NCBI GenBank assembly: GCA_028023455.1
Contig: JAQFVV010006274.1
Span: forward strand, 1,734,001-1,798,000
Direction of reading: 5' to 3'
DNA length: 64,000 nt
Source: Epiperipatus broadwayi
Lineage: Eukaryota; Onychophora; Udeonychophora; Euonychophora; Peripatidae
A program made the translations under genes and the position numbers. Positions 34,486-45,016 of this stretch are shown here, piece by piece. How positions within the stretch are numbered: the stretch's first letter is position 1; each line of letters begins with the position of its first letter. The notes beneath the pieces are model-generated. The model was not told the DNA's origin and did not search any database. It saw only the letters and a list, made by a program, of their open reading frames with translations.

Positions 34486-37400
34486 ATTTCAATATTTTAA
34501 ATAAATGGGAGATTTTTGCTCTCTTCTTTTATTCTTTTTTCTCTTTATCCCAGATATATTTGAATTAAAGAAAAAATTTAGTTTTATTAATAAATTCTTT
34601 ACCACAATTTATATTTGCTCCAATATAAGCCCTAAGTTTTATTATATATATATATATTGTACCGGTCAAAAATATATGTCCATCCAACAAGATTTAAAAT
34701 CTAAGCAAAAGTACCCCGAATCCAATCATGCCCGAGATACACAGGTCAGGAGCAATCATGAATTCTAACCTATTTGCCCATTTCCCAAATCTATAACATT
34801 ATGGACAACACCTATGGTGATACCACATAAATTCATTATATCCCGGCCTGGTGCTACAACGTTTTACATGAGAACTCAATTGGTGATGATGATGATGAGA
34901 GATTGAATTAACCTGAGATATAGGTAAAAAAAACATAAGATAAATATATTAAGGAGATTTGAACAACTGGATTAACGTTTAAAATATAAATATTTATTTG
35001 GACAAAATTCAAGATGAGTTTTATATATATATAATCAACGTCGCACCTTTAAAACTTTATTTTCATTATAAGCATTTAACAAACTTGATACAATTATTTT
35101 TATTTAACAAATATTAATTTTGTGATTGTTTTGAATAGATCTCAAATAAATGAATCATTTATTAAAATTAAAAAAATATTTTGTTAAATTATATCAGATG
35201 ACAATAAAGCTTTATTAAAATTGGAATTAAGAAATCACATTATCAAAGCTAATTTTTAAAGATATAAACTGTGTTGTTTGTCTTATTATAAAGACAGAAA
35301 CAATTTCAGAACAAACACTTACTTTCTTTCCTTTAAAAAGTTTTGTCTTTTAACCTTACCTTATTCTATAAATAGATTCTGAACTTGCAGTAAGAAAATG
35401 TATTGTGAGTAGAAAACCTTGAAAGGGGGGCAGGAGTTCCTCCCATTTAGTATGTGCGATTTAAACGGAATGATTAACAACAAAAATGCTATGCTAACCA
35501 CCATGAATCTAAGATTACTAAATCTACTTGATTATAATATTGACAAAGAAAAATAATTGAATAACATTTAAGGATTAAAATGCCTATGGATTCCTGCATA
35601 TATGTATGATAGTACGAAAATGCCAAAGGAAATGCTGCAAGATAAGAAAGTTAAATTGAAGGTTTATATATGGTAATAGTAACAGAAACTCAAAGAAAAA
35701 TTTTACTTATTAACAACAGTTAAAAAAGTATAATGGTAACATTTATAAAAGTTTATAAAATCTTCTAAGTTAATAATAGTATTGTTTACAATGCAGTCTA
35801 GGTTTGTCATTTGATAACAAATAATAATAAAGTAAAGTAGAAGATCAACAAAAACATAAATAGTATTTGCATAATTTAGTTTGAATTATAAATAACTTTA
35901 CTTGAGTCTTATTTTTTTTTAAGATAATATTATTATTTTTTTATATATTTTATCTTTTTTATATGAAAATATTTATAGTTAACACTTTCTTGACTATATG
36001 CATTTATAAATTTAATTATAAATTATATATCATATCCAATTATACTAAAGAAAAGGTGAAGTATAAATGTTCTTTATATGAGGTTAAATTGTTATTGAAT
36101 TATTATTTATTTGTAATCACCACAAATAAATTAATGTTTATCTGAATTAATTTATATTGTTGTTATTAACCTAGATGCTTTACTGCTGCATGAATTATTA
36201 TAAAACTATTTTATCTTATTCTATAGTACATTTCATGTTATATCTTACTATCAAGTTAAACTTATTTAATAAATTTTATATTTTCCAAGCACGAGCATTC
36301 ATTATGGATCCATTGTTACTCTTTTATAAATTTATGAGTCCATTGTACATATAGATGTAAACTATTATAAAAACATCTGTGATCATCTCAGTTATTTATT
36401 AGTTATATTTTAAATTGCTTGAGTATGACATTTATTCAGTATATTTAGATTTTCCATATATGTGATACATAAGTGGAGAAAATCACTTGGTTTATAATTA
36501 TGTTTATTACATGTAGTCTGTGAGGCATTTGCCAGCCAACTAGCCCTGCTCAGTCTTAATATTTTCATTACACTTGTGGTTACCTAATCTGAAGGAATTT
36601 ACTGAATATTCAGTTCCATTTATGATATTAGTTAGCAGCTGTAATGAGCAATCTATTTATATTATTATACATTTTGGCTTGTCCAAAAGAAAATATTTTA
36701 TCTGAGATAGTACCCAAATCTTATGAGGTATTCAGAATAGTCATTTTCATCTTTCATTTTTTATCATGCACAGTATTTTATTCATTATTAGATTTTCCTT
36801 TACAATATTCAGATAGCAATTTTTGAAATGCATTAATTAATTAATGGAAAATTGAATTATTAAAAAAATCAAGTCAAACTGTATATAACATATAAAATTA
36901 AAAGATTTGCAATTTTATACTAAAAGTGTATTTTCAAAATAAATGAAAAAAGAAAAAAAATATGGCAAAACTATGCCCACATACCATAGTTCTGTTTTTT
37001 TAATATATAATTAGACTTTTTCTAAAGCAATATTCATTAAAAAATTGCATTTAAGTTTTCTCATTTATTCCTACTTAATTTTTTAATTGATAATTTTTAA
37101 AGTAACAAGAGTTACAGTAATAAAAAATAATATTTTCTTCAGAAATAATAATTAAAGCTTCATTTATTACATATTTTTTTAAACCTTTGCTCACATGATT
37201 ACAAATAAATTGAAAGTATGTATGTTATCTCAAATAATAAGATTTATTTATATAATTTTTATTTATTTTAACAAATTTTTTTTAAAAAATTGCAAAACAA
37301 CATGCCTTCTCATCATAAATATAAATATTCTTGCCAAAAAGTTTTTATATTATGTACTTTATTTTTAAGATCATTTAATAAAGTGCACCAAAAATAAATT

Positions 37401-37594
37401 GGTTAAATTTTTTTTTTTTTTTACTTGCTTTATTTTTATTTAATTATTTTCACTAACAATTGAAATAATATTTAAGTTTAGTTTTGTGGTAAAATGATTT
37501 TTTTAAATGTAATTTTTAAAAAAATAGAGATAATTATATATATATTAAATGCTTTTATTTACCATGCACTAAAAAGCAAAAAAATTATTGTTAC
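34486..37594. other. AT-rich stretch without recognised gene
   Basis: A less AT-rich patch at 34670-34920 contains a GATGATGATGATGAG run resembling an RTE 3' tail, but no LINE coding sequence adjoins it. The remainder is low-complexity A/T sequence with many homopolymers. Short frames at 35963-36145 and 36644-36826 are composition noise. Confidence 0.45.
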
Positions 37595-37760
37595 TTCAAT
37601 CACAATTGAGGTTTTTACATTTAACTTGAAATAAAAGCATGGGGTCCAGAAATTAATTAAATTAATCTCTTGTTATGAAAAATAGGGGGTGACTTAATTA
37701 ATTTCTGGGGTTCCATGTTTTTATTTCAGTTTAAATCTAAAAACCCTCATTGTGATTGAA
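37595..37760. repeat. Foldback (hairpin) element
   Basis: The left arm, starting TTCAATCACAATTGAGG and passing GGGGTCCAGAAATTAATT, is complementary to the right arm AATTAATTTCTGGGGTTCC and so on, ending CCTCATTGTGATTGAA. The arms are about 65 bases with a loop of about 35 bases. No family relative was seen in the window. The right arm runs straight into dispersed repeat R1. Confidence 0.75.
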
Positions 37761-37789
37761 GAAACTTTTTTTTTTGATCACACTCTGGT

Positions 37790-38245
37790 ATTCTTTCTTT
37801 TATACTAGAGGTCCGGTTTTCAGACTTCTGCACATATTTTCTTTTGTCTTTTTATCAAATACAAGATAATAATTCTGTACATTCTTTTTTAAATTTAAGT
37901 TATAGTCTTTTTTTTTAGCATAATTCCGCCATCTTTAATCGGAGTTAGAAAGATTTTACTAATTAAAATCTGCATATGGAATTCTTTCTTTTAGTTTATC
38001 TGGATTAGTAATCTGCTGTGTCTTTTATTCTTTCTAATTTTAACTTTTATTTTTAATTACATAAAAAAAAAGTATAAACGAAAAATGTAACTTTCATTGT
38101 ACATTTTTTTAAAAAAATTAGACAAACTAAAAAAAAAATGTAATTGCATCTTTTAATAATATCACTAAATTTACTTTTTCAAGCTTTTACCAATTGCCAA
38201 TATATTTGTACTATATGTAAATAAACAGTACAATATATGTCATAT
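37790..38245 (+). repeat. Dispersed repeat, family R1, copy 2
   Basis: This aligns with 4556-4990 over almost its full length in the same orientation, ending in CCAATATATTTGTACTATAT then AAATAAACAGTACAATA. No coding capacity is visible and the class is unknown. Confidence 0.65.
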
Positions 38246-38540
38246 TTAGCATGTGTAGATAATTATATATATATATATATATATGCATAATATAGCATTA
38301 AGTAACTTACTTTTCTGTTGAGAAGTGGTTGAAATGTTTTTCTTTTTATTTGAAATTTTTTTTTTTTTTAAAAGCTAAATAAAACATTATTGTAAACTAA
38401 CTTTCTTATTCTAACTTAAATCAATCTCACAACTGAAGCCAAGAAAATTGTGTGCATTATTTAAAACATATTGAAGTTCTAAGAACAATTTTTAAATTTG
38501 ATATCAAAATTTTCCCACCCACTCTCCCACATCTAAAAAA

Positions 38541-38790
38541 CCAATAGCTCAAACAAGCTCTTAATTAATAAATGTGGTATGAGAAAATATTTAAAATCTC
38601 TATCCAGAAAACTCTCATCTTTGATATTTTAGGTCTAGTGTCTGAATATTCTAGCTCTCCACTGACGTGAGCCATAAGCTCAAAACCAGTTGGTCTGGAG
38701 ATGAGAGTGTTCTGGATAGAGATGTTAAATATTTTCTCATACTGCACTTATTAATTAAGAGCTTGTTTGAGCTATTGGTACGCTCTCTGT
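38541..38790. repeat. Hammerhead-bearing inverted repeat, family C, copy 1
   Basis: The left arm CCAATAGCTCAAACAAGCTC through TTTAAAATCTCTATCCAGAA (38541-38615) is complementary to the right arm TTCTGGATAGAGAT through GAGCTTGTTTGAGCTATTGG (38707-38780). The centre carries a hammerhead motif on the plus strand. A directly related sequence is at 50260-50770. Confidence 0.8.
38655..38706 (+). ncRNA. Hammerhead ribozyme motif, family C, copy 1
   Basis: Stem I strand CTCTCCA, core CTGACGT, stem II GAGC-CATAA-GCTC (four perfect pairs), AAAAC, a tiny stem III (CCA/TGG), GTC cleavage triplet (38693-38695), then TGGAGATGAG, which pairs back with CTCTCCA. Two core departures from the consensus reduce confidence in activity: CTGANGA reads CTGACGT and GAAA reads AAAA. 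The copy at 50561-50610 keeps the GAAAC, so the second change is a private mutation. Confidence 0.6.
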
Positions 38791-38879
38791 ATTGCATTTT
38801 AGTAATAATTACAATAAAAAGATAAAATGATTTAGTTGTTAGAATGGGAGAACATATATTAATTTTTTGGTACTTAGGT

Positions 38880-39093
38880 ATTAGTCCTGCAACATTGAGC
38901 AAATATTAGATCTGCTGCACTTTTTCACATTCATATCAATCTGCTGATAACTTTATAATCTTGTGATCTGATGAAAATAACATGTACATGGATCTTGTAC
39001 ATATTTTCACAAGATTTACAAAGTTATTGGCAGCTTGAATACGTATGTCAAAAGGCATAGCATATCTAAGACATGCTTTGTGTTGCAGGACTA
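38880..39093. repeat. Hairpin terminus of Merlin-like element 2
   Basis: TTAGTCCTGCAACA opens and TGTTGCAGGACTAA closes a 214-bp palindrome whose arms continue through CTGCAC-TTTTTCACATTC / GTCAAAAGGC and CTGATAACTTTATAA / TTTACAAAGTTATTGGC. It corresponds to the hairpin at 26103-26400. Confidence 0.8.
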
Positions 39094-39144
39094 AAAATAT
39101 CTTTTCCCCATAAAAAAGGTATAAAATATGGAGCAGCTTTATAT

Positions 39145-39310
39145 ATGACTTTCACATGAAAAATCGATATTAAAAAGAACATTTAAAAAAAATAATGATT
39201 TGCCATACAGAAATATATATGACTTTACACAAAAAAGTTTAAAATATCAATATTAAAAAGAACATTTTAAAAAATATATTCAGAAATATATATGACTTTC
39301 AATGAAAAAC
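39145..39310 (+). repeat. Short tandem repeat inside Merlin-like element 2
   Basis: About three units of roughly 70 bases each contain TATATATGACTTT and ATATTAAAAAGAACATTT. They are degenerate and noncoding. Confidence 0.65.
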
Positions 39311-39700
39311 TATAAAATTTGTAACAACACTAACGATATGAATTTCACATTTTTCAGTTAAGAAATATGTAAAATATGAAATGCCATTACGCAAGTCCAA
39401 AATGTTGCTTTAAATACAGACAAAACAATCACTAAATTACAAAATTAACCTAAAATATTATTTAAAAAAAAAAACAATATATAATAGGAATTGTCACATT
39501 GAAACAAGCAATTTGTCAGTTACTTTTTTGACACCAAATGAAGACTTCAACTGAAAATCCCCTCCCTCATTGGAGTTTTACTGATCACATGATTGCACAG
39601 AAATGGTAATAAATTAATGTATTTTTAACCCCCTCCCCCCAAAAAAAAAATCATAAAATAATGAAATATAAATTACAACTATAAATGAAGTGGATTGCAG

Positions 39701-39916
39701 TTAGAATGGGAATCTATAATCTTCCAACCATGTTCCCTTATGAATGGCAATTTTACTGTTGCAACTTTGAACATTACAATGCTCGTCCAAGATGTATATG
39801 TAAAAGCTCATACTATGTCCATTTGGACACATTTTTACTATTGGCAGGATTTCTTGTTCTTGAAAATATAGTACGACATTCATTTCGGTAGTCAGTAGCT
39901 TCCAAATTGCCATCAT
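39701..39916 (-). pseudogene. N-terminal fragment of an ISXO2/Merlin-type transposase
   Basis: The 71-residue frame contains a zinc-ribbon-like start and the strand that follows it in ISXO2-type transposases. CPNGH sits where CPxC is usual, HCNVQSCN gives the second half, and KIAIHKGTWLEDYRFPF corresponds to the family pattern 's.r.GtwFe.s.lpl', which precedes the DDE domain. The first CxxC has lost its second cysteine. The DDE catalytic domain is absent, so this is a truncated relic. The domain, the GG-starting inverted repeats and the 9-bp flank duplication together support the Merlin superfamily. Confidence 0.7.
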
Positions 39917-40546
39917 TTTGTACTGTTTGCAAATTTAAAAAACCCCAATTACTTAGGAAATTATGAAAAGAAAATCAAAAGAAAAAATGAAAACTATGTA
40001 TACTTACTCACTTAAAATAAAATGAACTGGAGTAACTCAGAAGTAGAAATAACATAGAAATCACTTGGATAAAGCAAAAATGCAATTGAAGCAAAAACAC
40101 AATTGAAATCAAAAATGCAACTGAAGATCAAAAACACAATAGCTGTTGATAGAAAGAAATCTGGACAATAACTGAAAATGTCAAAATATAAAAAAAGAGC
40201 ATGTTTTGATAAAAAGAAACACGTTTTCATATGAGATTGGATAATATTGCAGGGTTTATTTTACCTAAATTTGATATGCTTGCAAGATTACACATTTATT
40301 GCAGATGTGAAAAAGCATGTACATTACAGGAGTAATACCTAAATACCTATTTTTTTTTAAAAAAAATATAAAGTTTTGAGCATATATTTATTTTTGACCT
40401 TTTTTCTTTTTGCAATACCATTTTAGAAATTTATTGTACTTAAATTTAAGTTAAGAGTATTGTTATTTGATTTGAATTAATAGTATCAGCAGCATAATGA
40501 AAATTAAATTTTCATTGCAAACTTTAATAATAATTATTTACATATA

Positions 40547-41614
40547 CACCTGGGTCTCTTTTTACGCAGACTTATTTAACACGATTTTGAAGTTACGCGA
40601 TTCGTGTTTCACCAGAAGTCGAACTCCGATATTGCGCTATTACTTTAAATAATAAATTTCGCGCACTTACGTTATATTGAAAGTAATAGCACATTATTGG
40701 AATTCGACTTTCAACTTAGTAATTTCAATATTTTCAGTGCTTTATAATAGTAAGATTTTATGCAATAATGAAATTAAAATCATGATTTCCACATTTTATG
40801 TATACACACATTAAATTTTACAAGATTATAATGTAAATTTGTTCAAACATTGTGTGTGTTAATTTTGCATTTTAAATCACATTTTGTTTTGCTTTTTAAA
40901 AAAGAACATAATCAATTATTAATCATTTAGTGTACACAAGTTTATTTTTAAAAGGTCAGTAATAGCAGTGGGCACAATTAAATTTGACAATTAAACATTA
41001 AAATCTGATTTTTAATTGTAATTAACAATTTAAAAATTACTTATGGCGACTTGAAATAATGTGATGTGAAATTTGATTTTTAAACGGAATTGAAAATTAA
41101 AGACAAAAATAAGAATTTAATTTTTAGTTGTTAGTTTCATAAACAATTAATAAAATCATCATCTCAATGATTAATTACTAATTACGTTGTCACCAGAAAA
41201 CCATTGACACAACATGAATGTGAAGTTGGCACTAGTTGTTTGCAAACGAACATGTTTTTCGGCAAATAGCTATAATAATTAAAATGTGTATAAAAATGTA
41301 AATTACTGTACTGTAAATTATGCATAAAAATATATTATTTTGAATAAAATTAAATATTATAGTTAAAAAAAGTTTGTCTTGTATCAATTTTTTTCAAATT
41401 TGAAATTTTTTATTAGTCATATTTTATTTCCTTATTTTTTTTTTTGCGTGAATTTTAAAGTAATTTTACGTTGGTGCTTTGCTTCTACACGAATTTTGAA
41501 AAATCACAGACTGCATCCCCCCTTATTCAATGTAAATTACGTCTATTTTTGCACGATTTCGTTTGCGCATGTTTTCTGAGGAACCTTTCTATCACATAAA
41601 ACGAGACCCAGGTG
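40547..41614. mobile_element. Non-autonomous TIR DNA transposon, copy B
   Basis: The termini are CACCTGGGTCTCTTTTTACG on the left and, reverse-complemented, CACCTGGGTCTCGTTTTATG on the right. Both are flanked by TA (or TATA), consistent with TA target duplication of Tc1/mariner-like elements. It is the inverted relative of 229-1191: for example TTTTACGTTGGTGCTTTGCT and the GAATTTTGAAAA that follows have counterparts there. The element contains several CG dinucleotides otherwise rare in the window (TTACGCGATTCG, TTTCGCGCACTTACG), suggesting a younger or less deaminated copy. No transposase is recognisable. Confidence 0.85.
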
Positions 41615-41859
41615 TATATAAGTTTGTGAACTAGCTATTGTACACTTATTATGTTTGCAGCTCTATACAAATAACTTAATAAGATTTCATGTCTCTGGTG
41701 TATTAGTGACTCACTGCTATATTTATATTGATATGTGGTGTCTTGCTGAGTTGTGTTCATTATTGTTATTGTGTGTTTTTGTGTACAATTGCAGAATGTT
41801 GGACTTTGAATTAGAATAACAAATAAACATTAATTTTTTATTAAACTTGGTAAGAATGG

Positions 41860-42490
41860 GCATAAAATCAGAGGCATATTAAATCCATGTTTATGAGGAT
41901 AATGCCAGGAGAAAATGGCATTGTACAAATGGATTAAACTTTATCTGAGAGGAAAGAAAGTGTCATTGGTGAACAAAGGATAGGATGGCCAGCAATGTTC
42001 AGAAATAATAAAAACATTGCAAAAATTCATTGAATTGTGAATCATAATCTTCTGCTGATTCTGAAAAGCTTAGCAGGCCAAGTAAGCATCAATAAACAAG
42101 TAAATCTTAAATGAAAACTTGTCATGAGAAAGGTGTATAGTTCACATAACATTGAATATGAGAAAAATTTTAGCTAGTAAACAAATAACTTTTTTCCTAA
42201 CACTCTTTTTATTTACCTGACCTGGCCCCCAATGACTTTTTTTTTAATCTGAAGATAAAGGAAGGATTAAATTTTGATGCCAATCAGTACATCAAGGGTA
42301 ATATGACAACAATTCTGATGACCTTTCTAGAAAAAGTGTTACAAAATTGCTTTGAAGGGTGGATTATAGACATTACCATGAGTGCATAACATTGCAAGGA
42401 GAGTATTTCAAAGGCAACCATAGTGATATTTAACAATGAGGTGTGCAGCACTTTTTCTTGGATGCGTTTACAAACTTAATTGTCAGACTT
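41860..42490 (+). pseudogene. Mariner-family transposase pseudogene
   Basis: The transposase of a mariner element cuts and pastes at TA sites. Conceptual translation across frames gives, in order: MALYKWIKLYLRGKESV and GEQRIGWPA (41916-41998), the helix-turn-helix start with the usual 'eGRes.eDdeRsGRP' pattern; KNIAKIHQIVNHNL (about 42010-42055); VSINK and MRKVYS (42084-42145), matching 'lnInk.tV...LgMRKV'; then, after an internal deletion of the central DDD region, FYLPDLAPNDFFL (about 42208-42245), the 'hPPYSPDLAPSDyhLF' motif; and GWI...EYF-like sequence (about 42355-42410). Many frameshifts and the lost catalytic core show it is long dead. Confidence 0.75.
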
Positions 42491-42639
42491 TTTATTTATT
42501 AAAATAAAATAAAACTCAAGATTGAACCTAGAAAGGAACTTTAACATTATACTTATTATTAATAATTCCATTAAAGTAATATAAATTTTATTCTTTAAAG
42601 TCAATCTAATATTTTATTATGAATTTCTCATCATAGAGA

Positions 42640-42775
42640 TTAAACCCTCCAATTAGTAGCACCACCAGTGCAAGTCAGAGCTACTGTATGGAGAATTTAG
42701 TTTCTGTGTAAACAGCTTGTGTAACTACAAGAAATGGTGATCAGGTAATGTTTGGTGGTTTGATTTCACATTATA
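42640..42775 (+). repeat. Fragment of the PLE terminal repeat
   Basis: GTGCAAGTCAGAG, CTGTATGGAGAATTTAG and AAGAAATGGTGATCAGGTAATGTTTGG follow the same order as in PLE-1's terminal segment at 15170-15295. It is a degraded solo copy. Confidence 0.6.
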
Positions 42776-44913
42776 AGTAAGTAAACAATAAATAGTCTTT
42801 GATCAATAATATTACTTGTCTTTGGACACCATTAAAATTATCCAAAAGCATGTCAGTATTTTTCCTCCTAAAACAAACAAACAAAAAAAACCTTATTATG
42901 ATTTAGAAATAGGAAAAAAAGGTCTAAATTTTTTTAATTTTCTTGTACAAATATTTTTGAATTGTTTTAAATAGAGATGAAAGAATAGCTATAAGCTATA
43001 ATTTTAATTTGTTTCCTCCAGTTTATAAATAAGTTTGACAATAGCCATTTTTAATGTTAGAAAACCTATTTTTTAATTAATAATGAAGACTAAAATATCA
43101 GTTAGAAAATAGCTGTCGCTTTTCAAATCCTTCTTTCTTTAGTATCTGGACTGGCATTATATTTCCTATCTATTATTGAAAAAAGTTGTTCACTACCAAT
43201 GTCCTGTATATAAAAAAAAGCAGATTCTATAATTTTATTAAATAGAAAAGGATTTTTTTTTTTTTTTGACCATTAACCTTGGAGGTCATAAATCAAATTA
43301 CATTTTTCCTCTGAGTAATCAATTTTTCTCACCCAAATTATTTATTTTATGTATAAAGTTAAACTAAAGTTCATTTGCCAACGTAGAAAAATCCTCAAAG
43401 TTAAAAAATTGTCCAAATTTCAAATTTTTCTTAGATTTTTCCTTGATTAATTTCCTTTCAAATTCTTTTATTATTACCTTTAATGGAATTTAAAATAATT
43501 TATATTTTTTTTTCTTATGTTAATGATTTTGTTTCTAATGGTTTTATATTCATTAAATATGAAAATATTGTTTCATTCTTTTTATATTTGATGTAGGCAG
43601 ATATTTTTTCTTTATTGGTATTTAAAATTTTGTCATTGCGCCAGCTTTTAATTTCATGCTTTGACAAACTAACATTAGAAATCTCACATTTTTATATATT
43701 ATTTGTATTAAATCAATGAATTTATTATATAAAACAATATTGTTTTTAAAGTTTTTCAATTGTTTAATTAATTATCAGTGAATGTACAAATATTATTTTA
43801 TCAGTACCAATAGAATTTATATTAAAAAAAAACGAAGTTGTAATATAATGATCAGCAGCTACAGTAAACCTATAATCTAGATCCTAATTGCAGCATACAC
43901 AGTCTATACAAGAAGCATACAGCTTGCCCTGTTAATTTCTTCTCTAGTCTTTTATGTAATTAAATAGTCTATTTTCTGCCAACAAATTCTTATAATCCCT
44001 TACATTTTAAAATTCTTTTTAGAGAGGGCTGTATTTATGTCATCCATAATTACAGTTTTATAATTTTGTCTCTCATTCTAATGTACTTACTATTTGAATT
44101 ATTAAAGTAAATTGTTACAGATTCAAAATGATAAGTTGAAATAAGCAGTTCTTACACAATAATATCATGGTATCTCCACCTCTTCTTACAAAAAACGAAT
44201 TATTTATTATTAATAAGGTTATGTAAATGAATTTCTTAATTTTTAGAATAGTTTTTAGTAACATTAAAAAAAAAAAAAATAGCCAATAATATTTAAATAG
44301 TCAGCCAAACTTATCACAAACTCTATCCCATTGTTTTCCATATAAACTTAAAGTTAAAAGCATTATTTATACTCATAAATATTTCGTTATCATTTCTCCA
44401 TTGAGCAACACTTTTTATAAATAAAACACTAACATTAAAAATTTGAAAACTACCTGATAAAATTATAAGTAAAAAAAAAATAAATTATATAATATATTAG
44501 AAATATGAGAATGAAATCAATGAGTAAAATGGAAACGAAGAAGAAAAAACTTATAGTAATTTGATTTATTCCCTTCTTTTTTATTTTTGGCGAAGGATTC
44601 CCCCATTTTTAAACCAAATCTTTTTTTTTAATTTTGCAATCCCTCCCGTTTACCCCAAGTTTTTTTGCAATCTAGTGCTAAATTTTAATTAATGTAAATG
44701 TCACTATTCTTTCAAAATAATGTAAATGTCACTAGAAAAGTTTAAGATAAATATGTATATAAAAATGTTGTCTTTTTTTTTTTGTCCTAAATGTACCTAA
44801 TAATCAGCGATGATTTATGATATATATATATATGTTTGAACAATATGTTCTATTCTTATTTGACATTTATGATATATGCATTCCATATTATATATTTATT
44901 TATTTTTTTTCAG
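42776..44913. other. AT-rich stretch, probable intron
   Basis: No repeat, RNA gene or coding segment was recognised. It leads into a polypyrimidine tract and acceptor site at 44900-44913, so at least its end is likely intronic. Confidence 0.45.
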
Positions 44914-45016
44914 AAGTGGGTTTAGATGAATTTGAACCTCTTTGTAAATATCTGTCTTTACCTGATAATTTATGCGATTTGTTTAAATGCCCATCTATAC
45001 TTCAACTAGTTAAAAG
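44914..45016 (+). CDS. Candidate internal exon of an unidentified host gene
   Basis: A pyrimidine-rich tract ending TTATTTTTTTTCAG precedes the segment, and AAAAG|GTAACG follows it as a plausible donor. The 103-bp stretch starts in phase 1 and ends in phase 2, and in that frame encodes VGLDEFEPLCKYLSLPDNLC followed by DLFKCPSILQLVKR with no stop. The composition (Cys, Pro, Leu, acidic residues; amphipathic helices) contrasts with the Phe/Ile/Lys/Asn-rich noise frames around it, and it lacks any retroelement motif. I do not recognise the protein family; the two LC-type helices look like part of an alpha-helical domain. No partner exon was found in this window, implying introns of many kilobases or a chance frame. 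Confidence 0.55.

Larger units (their letters stand above)
38869..40347 (-). mobile_element. Merlin-like DNA transposon 2, with transposase fragment
   Basis: The ends are inverted repeats GGTACTTAGGTATTAGTCCT (left) and, reverse-complemented, GGTATTTAGGTATTACTCCT (right). Flanking TAATTTTTT (38860-38868) and TATTTTTTT (40348-40356) match at eight of nine positions, the 8-9-bp duplication expected of Merlin. In minus-strand order there is the right-hand terminus, an about 250-bp subterminal region shared with element 1, the transposase fragment (39701-39916), short tandem repeats (39145-39310) and the hairpin terminus (38880-39093). Confidence 0.8.

Noticed and set aside
34670-34920. GATGATGATGATGAG as a 3' tail of a third RTE copy
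   Set aside because: The adjoining sequence shows no RTE coding homology; a simple trinucleotide run alone is not enough.
38565-38902. Two minus-strand frames of 60 and 83 residues
   Set aside because: They are the hammerhead inverted repeat read on the opposite strand; the RNA motif and palindrome explain the sequence better.
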